Source: an uncultured Armatimonadota bacterium
GTDB taxonomy: Bacteria; Armatimonadota; Fimbriimonadia; Fimbriimonadales; Fimbriimonadaceae
Direction of reading: 5' to 3'
Assembly (NCBI GenBank): GCA_903904815.1
Contig: CAIVDU010000057.1
Location: forward strand, 1 to 64,000
Length of the DNA: 64,000 bases
Part shown: one piece after another, positions 27,052 to 34,777 of the stretch
Position numbering within the stretch: the first letter of the stretch is position 1
Layout: every line of letters begins with the position of its first letter
The notes under the pieces: model-generated
Told to the model about the DNA's origin: nothing
Databases searched by the model: none
What the model saw: only the letters and a program-made list of their open reading frames with translations
Made by a program: the position numbers and the translations under genes

Positions 27052-27816
27052 ATGAACTCCGTAAAACGCCGATGCGCCCTCTTGCTTTGTCTTAGCCCCG
27101 CAATGTCCTTTGCAAGCTTGGGACCACCCTACACGACCGACGATCCCGAGCCAGTCGAGCTGGGCCACTACGAGGCATATCTCGCTTCGCAGTATCTGCA
27201 TGGCGCCTCCGGAGTGTTTGGAACTGGCCCTCACTTCGAGTTTAACTACGGGGCTTTGCCCAACCTCCAGTTGCACCTGATTGCTCCGCTTGCCTTCAGC
27301 CAGCCGAACGACGGCAGTGCTAGCAATTGGGGCTTTGGAGATACGGAATTGGGCGTGAAATATCGGTTTGTCCAGGAATCGGCTCACCGACCGATGGTCG
27401 GGATTTTTCCGTTGGTGGAATTGCCGACTGGTTCTGCGCAGCGTGGTCTGGGAAATGGAGAAGCCCAAGTCTTCCTGCCCGTTTGGGTCCAAAAAACCTT
27501 TGGGACCTGGAGTTCCTACGGGGGTGGCGGCTATTGGTGCAATCCGGGGGCAGGGAACCGAGATTACTGGTTCTTCGGGATTCAAGCTCAAAACCAGGTC
27601 ACGAAGCAGCTGTCGCTGGGAGCTGAATTAACCCACTCCACCGTCAGCACAATTGGGGGCCGCAATCGTACTGGCTTTAATCTAGGCGCAGTGTACGATT
27701 TCGATGAGGGCCACCATCTTCTTTTCTCGGCCGGCCATAGTCTCGCCGGAGAAAATCAAACGACCGCGTACTTGGCGCTGCAATGGACCTTCGGCCCCAA
27801 GGAAAAGAAGGGCTGA
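27052..27816 (+). CDS. Outer-membrane protein of the MetA phenol-degradation (PF13557-like) type
   Basis: 254 residues. Signal peptide (ALLLCLSPAMSFAS), then the characteristic 'GPPYTTDDPEPVELGHYEAY' followed by alternating-strand barrel segments ('FEFNYGALPNLQLHLIAPLAF', 'ELGVKYRFVQE', 'LGAVYDFDEGHHLLFSAGHS') and a C-terminal 'TAYLALQWTFGPKEKKG'. Family members are 'putative MetA-pathway of phenol degradation' outer-membrane proteins, mostly of unknown substrate. It lies 14 bases after chrA and so may be co-transcribed with it. Confidence 0.75.
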   Translation: MNSVKRRCALLLCLSPAMSFASLGPPYTTDDPEPVELGHYEAYLASQYLHGASGVFGTGPHFEFNYGALPNLQLHLIAPLAFSQPNDGSASNWGFGDTELGVKYRFVQESAHRPMVGIFPLVELPTGSAQRGLGNGEAQVFLPVWVQKTFGTWSSYGGGGYWCNPGAGNRDYWFFGIQAQNQVTKQLSLGAELTHSTVSTIGGRNRTGFNLGAVYDFDEGHHLLFSAGHSLAGENQTTAYLALQWTFGPKEKKG

Positions 27817-27825
27817 TAAATTGAA

Positions 27826-27878
27826 AGGGACCGCTCTTTGACTAATCGATTACTCGACGAGTCTTAAGTGCGATCCCT
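27826..27878 (-). terminator. Probable terminator of the tRNA transcript
   Basis: Arms AGGGACCGC (27826-27834) and GCGATCCCT (27870-27878) pair in the minus-strand RNA with one G-U, and TTTCAATTT follows. The loop is long (35 bases) with extra internal pairing. It lies 20 bases past the 3' end of the tRNA. Confidence 0.5.
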
Positions 27879-27898
27879 GTAGGAGGTATCCCTAAACT

Positions 27899-27975
<77 letters not shown>

Positions 27976-28096
27976 GTACAAACAGATAGTATCCATATGT
28001 TTCGGCAAGATGTCAAGGGGTAAGGCACACTTCGTCTGATCTGGGCCTTAAATGCCTGGCGAGAGATAAGCTATGCCGTTGTGGCAGCCGTCGGTT

Positions 28097-28126
28097 TGAC
28101 TCGCCCACTAAGTGGACGGCGAGTCA
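28097..28126 (-). terminator. Likely terminator of the respiratory operon
   Basis: 9-bp stem (28097-28105 with 28118-28126), 19 bases downstream of the last stop codon of the operon. The T tract on the minus strand is poor (TCAAACC), so this is a moderate call. Confidence 0.4.
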
Positions 28127-28144
28127 TTCGAGGATGGTGGGGAC

Positions 28145-29521
28145 CTACTTCATGGCTAGGCCCTGAGGAGTTCCGGCGCTCTTGAGGCTCATCAGATAAG
28201 CCTGAAGGGCGGCAACCTCCTCATCGCTTCCCACGAGAGGCGGCATGTAGGCTCGGTAAGGCGAGTCCTCTTTGTGCTCTCGGAGCATCTTCAGAATATT
28301 TCCGATCGCCTTTTCATCGCGGTCGGCAAGGAACCTCCGCATCGATCGGTACCCGTCGAGTGTGTGGCAGCTCATGCACTGCCCCCTGAACACGATTTGG
28401 CCAACGGCGACCGGAGTTGCGTCCAATCCATTGGGCCTCCACATCGAGGTCGTCAGATAGCCATTCTTGTTGAAAGCAGGGATCTCCGAGACGCGGACGC
28501 TGTTCGAGTACATGTGCGACCCGATCACGTACGGCTTGCGGACCGCCTCTCTCGCGTATTCGGTGCTCGCGGTGGCGCAGAGGGCGAGGAACACAATTGA
28601 GACAGCGTGCCCGAAGGTGAAGTCCTTTGGATACTTGAAGGCGAAGAAGTAGACCACTCCGGAAATGGTGGCGGTCGTAATAATCGACACCAGACCTAGG
28701 CGGGTGACCTGAGTGAATGCTCCCGATCCGATCGTGGACATTCCCAGTTCAAGCAGGTGCTTGTTCTCCTGGGGAACCATCAGGATGTACCAAGCGAAGA
28801 AGACCGGCGTGAGGATGAAAGATGGGGCCAACCAAGTGGCGCTCCACTTCACCATTCGGGTTCGTGCCTCGCCGTAAGCCTCCTCGTCCAACCGAGAGAA
28901 CGAAACCAAAGCCCACACTCCGGCCAGCGAGGTGCAAACGAGCACTCGGAGGAACAGACTAGGCCAGTAGGTCGGATTGAAGAAAGCGTTCCAGAAGTAG
29001 GCTGACTCGTGTCCGCTTCCGACTATCCCCAGCCAGGTCGACCCTGGGGTCAACATGAAGGTGAGAATTCCGTTGATGATGACGAGCGTGCAAACCGAGC
29101 TGATTGCGTAAACCCAACCCACTTTGAGGTGCAGCTTTTCGGGGATTCTGTCCCAGGTGTAGTAGTAGACAGCGGCGGAGGTGAGTTCGATTAAGAAGAA
29201 CACCCATTCAATCGCCCAGCCAAACACGAAGTTATGGATCAAGGTGCTCGTCGCTTCAGGTTGAACGAGACCGATCGCAAACCAGATTCCAACTCCCGAA
29301 ACGGTTCCAAAGATCGCGGTCAAGAGCAGGAAGAATTTAGAGTGCTGCTTGATTACGGGCAGCCAATCGCGATGGCCTTCCTTGAGAGCCTTGCGTTCGG
29401 CCATTGCGAGGTACAGGCCTCCGCCCACTGCGAATTGAGAGATCATCACGTGGAAGATCGCGATGATGCCAATCACCCACGCTCCACCAATGATCGGGAC
29501 TTCCCAGACTGGATAGTTCAT
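28145..29521 (-). CDS. CydA-like cytochrome bd-superfamily subunit I with C-terminal cytochrome c domain
   Basis: 458 residues. A transmembrane core of about nine helices has the bd subunit I pattern: 'IFHVMISQFAVGGG' (His24, equivalent to the heme ligand near residue 19 of CydA), 'AIEWVFFLIEL' with Glu105/Glu112 (CydA Glu99/Glu107) and 'EYAREAVRKPYVIGSHMYSN' in place of GRQPW. The Q-loop of true CydA is not seen. From about residue 365 a cytochrome c domain follows: CMSCH at 382-386, with Met426 of 'YMPPL' as likely distal ligand. It should take electrons from a cytochrome c-like route and reduce O2 or another small molecule. Last gene of a four-gene operon, after cytochrome b. No CydB partner exists here. 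Confidence 0.8.
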   Translation of the reverse strand: MNYPVWEVPIIGGAWVIGIIAIFHVMISQFAVGGGLYLAMAERKALKEGHRDWLPVIKQHSKFFLLLTAIFGTVSGVGIWFAIGLVQPEATSTLIHNFVFGWAIEWVFFLIELTSAAVYYYTWDRIPEKLHLKVGWVYAISSVCTLVIINGILTFMLTPGSTWLGIVGSGHESAYFWNAFFNPTYWPSLFLRVLVCTSLAGVWALVSFSRLDEEAYGEARTRMVKWSATWLAPSFILTPVFFAWYILMVPQENKHLLELGMSTIGSGAFTQVTRLGLVSIITTATISGVVYFFAFKYPKDFTFGHAVSIVFLALCATASTEYAREAVRKPYVIGSHMYSNSVRVSEIPAFNKNGYLTTSMWRPNGLDATPVAVGQIVFRGQCMSCHTLDGYRSMRRFLADRDEKAIGNILKMLREHKEDSPYRAYMPPLVGSDEEVAALQAYLMSLKSAGTPQGLAMK

Positions 29522-29543
29522 TAAATAGACCTATGTTTCCTGT

Positions 29544-30611
29544 TTAAATTGCCGTGTAGCCGAGGATTGTCGTCACCAGCATGACCACCACGACGAAGAT
29601 TCCGAAGTAGGTCGCGCGCTTGGCAATCAAGCCGCCTTTCTTCTTCACGTCGTAGAACGGAATCAGAATCCAAAGCAGTAGTCCGACGATGAACAGCGTG
29701 ATTCCCGCCGCTTCACCAAGGCCACCTGGGATCAGCTTGCCCACGATTTTGAGAGTCGAGAACTGACTCATGAAGTACCACTCGGGGTGAATTCCGGCCG
29801 GCGCCGAAGCGAGGGGATCGGCAACCTTCCCAAGCTGTTGCGGGAAGAGCGATGCGAGTAGCGCGATCACATTCAGCGTGATGAGCCACATGCCGAGATC
29901 CTTGATGACGAAGTTAGGGAAGAAGGCGATCGACTTTCGATCGATGGCCGGCTTCTCTTCTTCGCTTGGAGGAAGGGCGTTCCCATGGAGCTGCACGAGA
30001 TAGAGGTGAAAGCCGATGATCGGCAGATAGAGAAGCGGAAGCACCACAACGTGCAGGGCGAAGAACCGCTGCACAGTGATCTCCGAGACTTCTAGACCGC
30101 CTCTCAGAATGTTGGAGATCGCGTGACCGACCACGGGGATCGCATCCGGGATGGCCAAGCCAACTCTTGTTGCGAAGAATGAGAGTTCATCCATCGGCAG
30201 TAGGTAGCCGCTGAAGCCGAATAGCAGGCCGAGGAGCAGGAGTGTGATGCCTGACCACCATCCAAGCTCTCGGGGCTTTCGGTACCCCTTCATGAAGTAG
30301 ACCGAGAACATGTGGATGAACGCGGACAACAAGAAGAGAGTCGCACTCCAAGCATGTGCCGAGCGGATCAGCCATCCAAAGTGAATGTCGTAAGTTATTT
30401 GGCGGACAGAATCGTAAGCATCCGGACCGGGCTTAAAGTAGACCAGCAGTAGGATGCCCGTGAAGACCTGGACGATAAAACATAGCAGTGAAATGCCGCC
30501 CCAGTAGTACCAGAACGCATATCGGTGCAAAGGAACGGTCTTCTTCTTCGCGAACGCAGCGAGTTCGGTCAGCGGAAGTCGCTCTTCCATGAAATCGACG
30601 ATTTTGCTCAT
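29544..30611 (-). CDS. Cytochrome b of a bc-type quinol reductase
   Basis: 355 residues, a single-chain cytochrome b lacking a split petB/petD. Two heme-b ligand pairs are visible: His86/His100 and His187/His202; the second is 15 residues apart, as in b6-type and firmicute-type proteins. The Qo-site motif PEWY is at 276-279 ('GIHPEWYFMSQFS'). Eight or so membrane helices. It oxidises quinol and passes one electron to the Rieske centre encoded just upstream (30626-31114). The gap to the CydA-like gene is only 22 bases, so a supercomplex or shared electron route is likely. Confidence 0.9.
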   Translation of the reverse strand: MSKIVDFMEERLPLTELAAFAKKKTVPLHRYAFWYYWGGISLLCFIVQVFTGILLLVYFKPGPDAYDSVRQITYDIHFGWLIRSAHAWSATLFLLSAFIHMFSVYFMKGYRKPRELGWWSGITLLLLGLLFGFSGYLLPMDELSFFATRVGLAIPDAIPVVGHAISNILRGGLEVSEITVQRFFALHVVVLPLLYLPIIGFHLYLVQLHGNALPPSEEEKPAIDRKSIAFFPNFVIKDLGMWLITLNVIALLASLFPQQLGKVADPLASAPAGIHPEWYFMSQFSTLKIVGKLIPGGLGEAAGITLFIVGLLLWILIPFYDVKKKGGLIAKRATYFGIFVVVVMLVTTILGYTAI

Positions 30612-30625
30612 AGAAAGGGACTCGG

Positions 30626-31114
30626 TTAGGCTCGGGAGACGGTGAGGGAGGCCGCATTGACCTTGACGGCAAACTTCTCAAGTGGCTTTGGCGGCGGACC
30701 CGCAATGTTCTGTCCGGTGCGTGGATCGTATTGCCCGCCGTGGCAAGCACACATGATCTTGTCCTGGTCCTTGTGGTACTGGACGGTGCATCCAAGATGC
30801 GTGCACACCGCGTTGAATGCGGACCAGTCCCCGTTGTCGTGGTGAATCAACAACGCGGGGTAAGGGCCAAATTTGAACATCATCACGCTGCCAACCGGCA
30901 GCTTCTGGGCGTCGTTGAGGTCGACATTCTTGATCGCGGCCAGCGTCTCCGATTTCTCGACTGGGGACTCAAGGTAGCGATAGATGGGATATCCGACCGC
31001 GCCAAGGTAGGCGAGGCACATGCCTCCGACGGCGACCTTGACGAACTGGCGTCGAGAGACACCGTCATCGTCCGACGATTCGATTTGAATTTCTGGATTG
31101 ACAGACTCGCTCAT
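30626..31114 (-). CDS. Rieske [2Fe-2S] protein
   Basis: 162 residues. A twin-arginine sequence SRRQFVKVAVGGMC (20-33) leads into one membrane anchor, and the cluster ligands lie in CTHLGC (104-109) and CACHGG (122-127), the full Rieske pattern including the disulphide cysteines. It accepts the high-potential electron from quinol at cytochrome b. The frame is open upstream to 31618, but ATG at 31114 overlaps the preceding stop as ATGA and gives the right length. Product acts on the periplasmic side. Confidence 0.94.
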   Translation of the reverse strand: MSESVNPEIQIESSDDDGVSRRQFVKVAVGGMCLAYLGAVGYPIYRYLESPVEKSETLAAIKNVDLNDAQKLPVGSVMMFKFGPYPALLIHHDNGDWSAFNAVCTHLGCTVQYHKDQDKIMCACHGGQYDPRTGQNIAGPPPKPLEKFAVKVNAASLTVSRA

Positions 31115-32226
31115 AAAGTCACCTGCTCGGATACGGGTTTCGCCAGCTTCATCACAAACAGAAGCCAACCGACAGTGCCTAGCCCAACGAGGAGCAGTGC
31201 GATAAAGATTCCAATGACCGACCAGTTCGAGATCTCGGTTCGTTTCCAAACATCGAAGCCTTTGGCAAGCAGGGTTACGTCTCGAATTCCATCTCTGTAG
31301 ATCACGGTCCCCGCGATGCTGAGGAACGCGCCGACCGGCGCCGCCCAGCCCAGAAAGAGACTCGAAGACTTTCGACCGAAGTGGGCGACAGCGAGAAGCA
31401 CCACCAACAACAGTCCGACTGACCAGAGGCCTGCCGAGACCTTGTAGAACGTTCCTTGAAGACCCTCTTGGACGTTCTGCGGTTGCGATTGGTAGACCAC
31501 ATAGCCGAACACGACCTGCACGAGCGCGCCAACCGCCGCGAATCCCGCTCCGAATCGACGCATCAACCGGCTTGTGTCTTCGTCGATTGTTTTGAGGCTG
31601 CTGTTTAAGGCGACCCATAGTCCGCCGCCGACAAGTCCACCGACCATCGTGAAGAACCAGCGCGGCATGACGGTGGGATCGTGAGGTGGGACTTGGAGGC
31701 CAGAAGGACTGTGGGCATACATTGCCGGCCAGACCTCGGGCCGAAGCATCAACGTCATGTTGAAGGAGAAGAACTGCCCGACTACTCCCGCTAGGGCCAG
31801 CGCGGCGAGCGTTTGCCAGATCGCGCTTTTTGACTGATGGGTCAGGTCAGAGATTCTGTATAGCAACCAGTAACAGGCCATCAGGATGAAGACCACGCTA
31901 ATCCAGAGCGCTCCCGTGAGGACACTGCTGGTATAGAGGGCTCTGCCGTAAAGCACCTGGGCGAACAATAGAGGCGGGACACCCAGGTTGATCACGTAGG
32001 TCATCACGATTGGAAGGCGTCGGCCGAGAACGGCGGCTGCGCTCAGTGCGGCCGGGTCTCCCGTTTTTTTGCCTCTCAGCATGAAGTAGCCGACCGCGAG
32101 AAGGCTGCCGATCAGGATGTGAACAGCAAAAAAGTGGAGCGTAAGCGTGAGAAGACTTAGCGTCTTCATCAGCCACACCGGCGCAGGAATCGGTATGGGA
32201 TCAACGTTCGGAAATAGCATCTTCAC
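31111..32226 (-). CDS. Polytopic membrane subunit of the Rieske/cytochrome b/CydA-like operon
   Basis: 371 residues with about nine hydrophobic helices. I do not know an established family. The N-terminal 'LTLTLHFFAVHILIGSLLAVG' (27-47) aligns with 'IIAIFHVMISQFAVGGGLYLA' of the CydA-like gene, keeping the histidine, so it may be a divergent paralogue (a CydA-prime second subunit) taking the place of CydB. Other notable parts are 'GVPPLLFAQVLYGRALYTSS' and 'ACYWLLYRISDLT'. It is first in the operon and translationally coupled to the Rieske gene. Function is inferred only from context. Confidence 0.7.
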   Translation of the reverse strand: MKMLFPNVDPIPIPAPVWLMKTLSLLTLTLHFFAVHILIGSLLAVGYFMLRGKKTGDPAALSAAAVLGRRLPIVMTYVINLGVPPLLFAQVLYGRALYTSSVLTGALWISVVFILMACYWLLYRISDLTHQSKSAIWQTLAALALAGVVGQFFSFNMTLMLRPEVWPAMYAHSPSGLQVPPHDPTVMPRWFFTMVGGLVGGGLWVALNSSLKTIDEDTSRLMRRFGAGFAAVGALVQVVFGYVVYQSQPQNVQEGLQGTFYKVSAGLWSVGLLLVVLLAVAHFGRKSSSLFLGWAAPVGAFLSIAGTVIYRDGIRDVTLLAKGFDVWKRTEISNWSVIGIFIALLLVGLGTVGWLLFVMKLAKPVSEQVTL

Positions 32227-32292
32227 CTATTCAGCCACGCGGAATTGGGGCTGGGGTAAATAAAGAATGGGTTTGGAGAATGGCTCTTAACA

Positions 32293-32338
32293 AGTCAGAA
32301 CTTTCCTGTCAGGGTTTTCGCTGACATACGAACTGACT
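32293..32338. promoter_or_regulatory. Nested inverted repeats in the divergent promoter region
   Basis: AGTCAG (32293-32298) with CTGACT (32333-32338), and inside it TGTCAG (32307-32312) with CTGACA (32321-32326). Both pairs share nearly the same centre, 67-112 bases upstream of the respiratory operon start. This could be two regulator half-site pairs or an RNA hairpin; see findings. Confidence 0.45.
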
Positions 32339-32514
32339 CCTATTTGAGCCTATTTGGGTGGCCAATGCTACGCATAAAGAAATTAAATAACGATAGCGCT
32401 TGGCTCTCGCAAGACCTCAATTGGAGCAAGAAAGCGCCATCGACCTCAAAGTGAAACGAGTCGGTTATAGACCTTTGGGCCCTTGTCCGCACTGAGTGCC
32501 TGTATGCTTGGCGA

Positions 32515-34692
32515 ATGCAATTCTTGTGGACGTGCGGAAACCTTAGCAGCACCAATGGACAGCGGACGAATAGGTTTGGCGCTCAGGGACTGGCTTTTCT
32601 ATGCGGATGCCTGACTCTTGCCCCAGGACTTGCTCTCGGGCAGGCAGGCTCAGATGATCTTGCCGCAAAACTTACGGCAATTGAGAAGCAGGTCGAAGCA
32701 AAACGCATCGCTTCCCATGTTCCCGGCCTCGCTCTTGCCATCGTGAAGGACGACAAAGTGATCTTCATCAAGGGCTTTGGAATGAGAGACCTTGAGGGCA
32801 AACTGCCCGTTACTGCCGACACGTTGTTTGCGATTGGCTCTTGCACCAAGGCGTTCACTTCTATGGCGGCGACCATTGCCCAGGAGAGAGGAAAGCTCTC
32901 ACTCCACGATTCTCCAAAGAAGTATCTGCCTTACTTCAAACTCGAAGATCTCGATCTAGAGGGCAGGGTCACGCTTGCCGACATGCTCTCGCACCGGACA
33001 GGATTGATGGCCTACAACGATTTTCCCTGGGCTACCAGTGTCCTTCGCAGAGATCAAGTAATTCGATCGCTTGCCGACGCAAAGCCCACCGCGAAGTTGG
33101 GAGAGAAATTCCAATACAACAACATCATGTTTCTCGCGGCCGGAGAGTGCGTGGCCGCTGCGATGCAGATGAGCTACGAGGATCTCATCCGCAATCTGAT
33201 CTTCCAACCTCTCGGCATGAACCTAAGCAACCTCACCAAGCGAGACATGCTACGGGCGTCAGATCACGCAACCGGATATGACATCACCGATCCGCTGAAA
33301 CCTGCGTTACGCCTCGACATGCGGGATATCGCTAATATCGCTCCTGCGGGCGCCATCAACTCCTCGGCTTCCGACATGGCCCGTTGGGTGAGGCTCATGT
33401 TAAACGGGGGCGCACTAGACGGCGCAAGGTTGGTTTCTGAACAAGGATTCAAGGACCTCGTGACCGCGCACATCGAGGCGGGTCCGAATCGTTCCTACGG
33501 ATATGGCTGGGTTCTAGACTCATGGAAAGGACACCGTGAGATCTGGCACAACGGTGGAATCGATGGGTTCAATTCCCATTTGGCCATGCTCCCAGACGAT
33601 CACCTCGGGTTTATTCTGCTTACAAACGTATCGAGTTCGGATCTGCCGCAGGAAGCGGTGGACGCCGTGTTTTCTCATCTCGTACAGATCCCGAAAGCGT
33701 CGCTTGATTCGGCGCCCAAGGATCCGGACCAGGCTGCAGAGGCGGGTATCTATCGAATTGGAGACCCGACCAAGGGACCGAGTCTGGATATCTCGGTGAC
33801 TTATAAAGAGGGCCACCTGTACGCTCAGCCAACGGGCCAAGCAAATTTCCCCCTTAACCTCATTGGGGATCACCGCTACACAATTCCTCCTCCGGCCCCG
33901 CCAAAGATCTTCGTGTCATTCAGACCGTCCAAAACTGATTCCACGCGTCCTGAGTTGGTTCTTGAACAGGCTGGCGCAACTTTGGTCGGGGCGCCAGTCA
34001 CGCTAGCTCCTATCATTAGCTATCAGGCGCCTATCACGGTTGAGGAATTGATGAGTCGTCGGGTGGAAGCAGACGGCGGCGAGATCGCGCTTCGGAGTCA
34101 TCAGACGCTGCAAATGGCTTTCTCACTGCACATGGAGAATCAGGGAGTCACTGGTGAGATGCAACAAGCTTGGCGACTTCCTGATGTTAGTTCCACGTTG
34201 GAGCAACTTCAGGCTGCCGGGAGGCGAATAGGGACCATCCACGAGTACTTTGATGGGAAAAGCGGTCGAGTTGAGTCTACATACTCTATTCCCGATTTTC
34301 AGACAGGAACGCGCCTGACTGACGCACGTCTCGCGTCTAACTTCTGTTCCGATCTGGATTGGAAGAAGCTCTTTAAAACGGTTTCAATTGAAAAGAGTGA
34401 CAAGGTCAGCGGCGAGGACGTCTACGTAGTTCGAAAGACGGTTGAAGGAGGTTCCCCGATCATTGACTATGTGTCGACTGGCACCTTCAGACTGCTCAGA
34501 AGGGACTCTTCCGGAGGTCGCATAGAGACGTTCAAGGACTATCGCAAGGTTGGCGACCTGGTCTTGCCGTTCGAGATCGATATAGACGATGCTTCTGGCC
34601 ACACCGTCCTGAAACTGTTGAGAACCGTTCTTGATCGACGCCTTGGCGACGAACTTTTCAGGCCAGGCTATAGACGCTGCCGTACCAAGTAG
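32515..34692 (+). CDS. Class C beta-lactamase-like serine hydrolase with extra C-terminal domain
   Basis: 725 residues. After a signal region (hydrophobic stretch near 24-40) the PBP4*/AmpC-like domain shows SCTK (109-112, the SxxK nucleophile motif), YNN (201-203) and HNGG (345-348, in place of KTG). Family members hydrolyse peptides or esters rather than beta-lactams. A short beta-domain follows (about 410-500), then an unrelated-looking segment of about 210 residues ('ADGGEIALRSHQTLQMAFSL', 'YFDGKSGRVESTYS', 'FKDYRKVGDLVLPFEIDID') resembling LolA/LppX-type beta-half-barrels. Monocistronic, divergent from the respiratory operon. Confidence 0.85.
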   Translation: MQFLWTCGNLSSTNGQRTNRFGAQGLAFLCGCLTLAPGLALGQAGSDDLAAKLTAIEKQVEAKRIASHVPGLALAIVKDDKVIFIKGFGMRDLEGKLPVTADTLFAIGSCTKAFTSMAATIAQERGKLSLHDSPKKYLPYFKLEDLDLEGRVTLADMLSHRTGLMAYNDFPWATSVLRRDQVIRSLADAKPTAKLGEKFQYNNIMFLAAGECVAAAMQMSYEDLIRNLIFQPLGMNLSNLTKRDMLRASDHATGYDITDPLKPALRLDMRDIANIAPAGAINSSASDMARWVRLMLNGGALDGARLVSEQGFKDLVTAHIEAGPNRSYGYGWVLDSWKGHREIWHNGGIDGFNSHLAMLPDDHLGFILLTNVSSSDLPQEAVDAVFSHLVQIPKASLDSAPKDPDQAAEAGIYRIGDPTKGPSLDISVTYKEGHLYAQPTGQANFPLNLIGDHRYTIPPPAPPKIFVSFRPSKTDSTRPELVLEQAGATLVGAPVTLAPIISYQAPITVEELMSRRVEADGGEIALRSHQTLQMAFSLHMENQGVTGEMQQAWRLPDVSSTLEQLQAAGRRIGTIHEYFDGKSGRVESTYSIPDFQTGTRLTDARLASNFCSDLDWKKLFKTVSIEKSDKVSGEDVYVVRKTVEGGSPIIDYVSTGTFRLLRRDSSGGRIETFKDYRKVGDLVLPFEIDIDDASGHTVLKLLRTVLDRRLGDELFRPGYRRCRTK

Positions 34693-34777
34693 TCAACTAC
34701 GCCCGCGCGACGGCAACGAACCCGGACAGTTGCGATTTTTTTCCGGGTTTAGCCCTCGAGTGTTATGATTCGCTTGT

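Noticed and set aside
31115-31618. Upstream extension of the Rieske frame to 31618
   Set aside because: It would overlap the membrane-subunit gene for 500 bases; the ATGA junction at 31111-31114 marks the real start, which gives a Tat signal and normal length.
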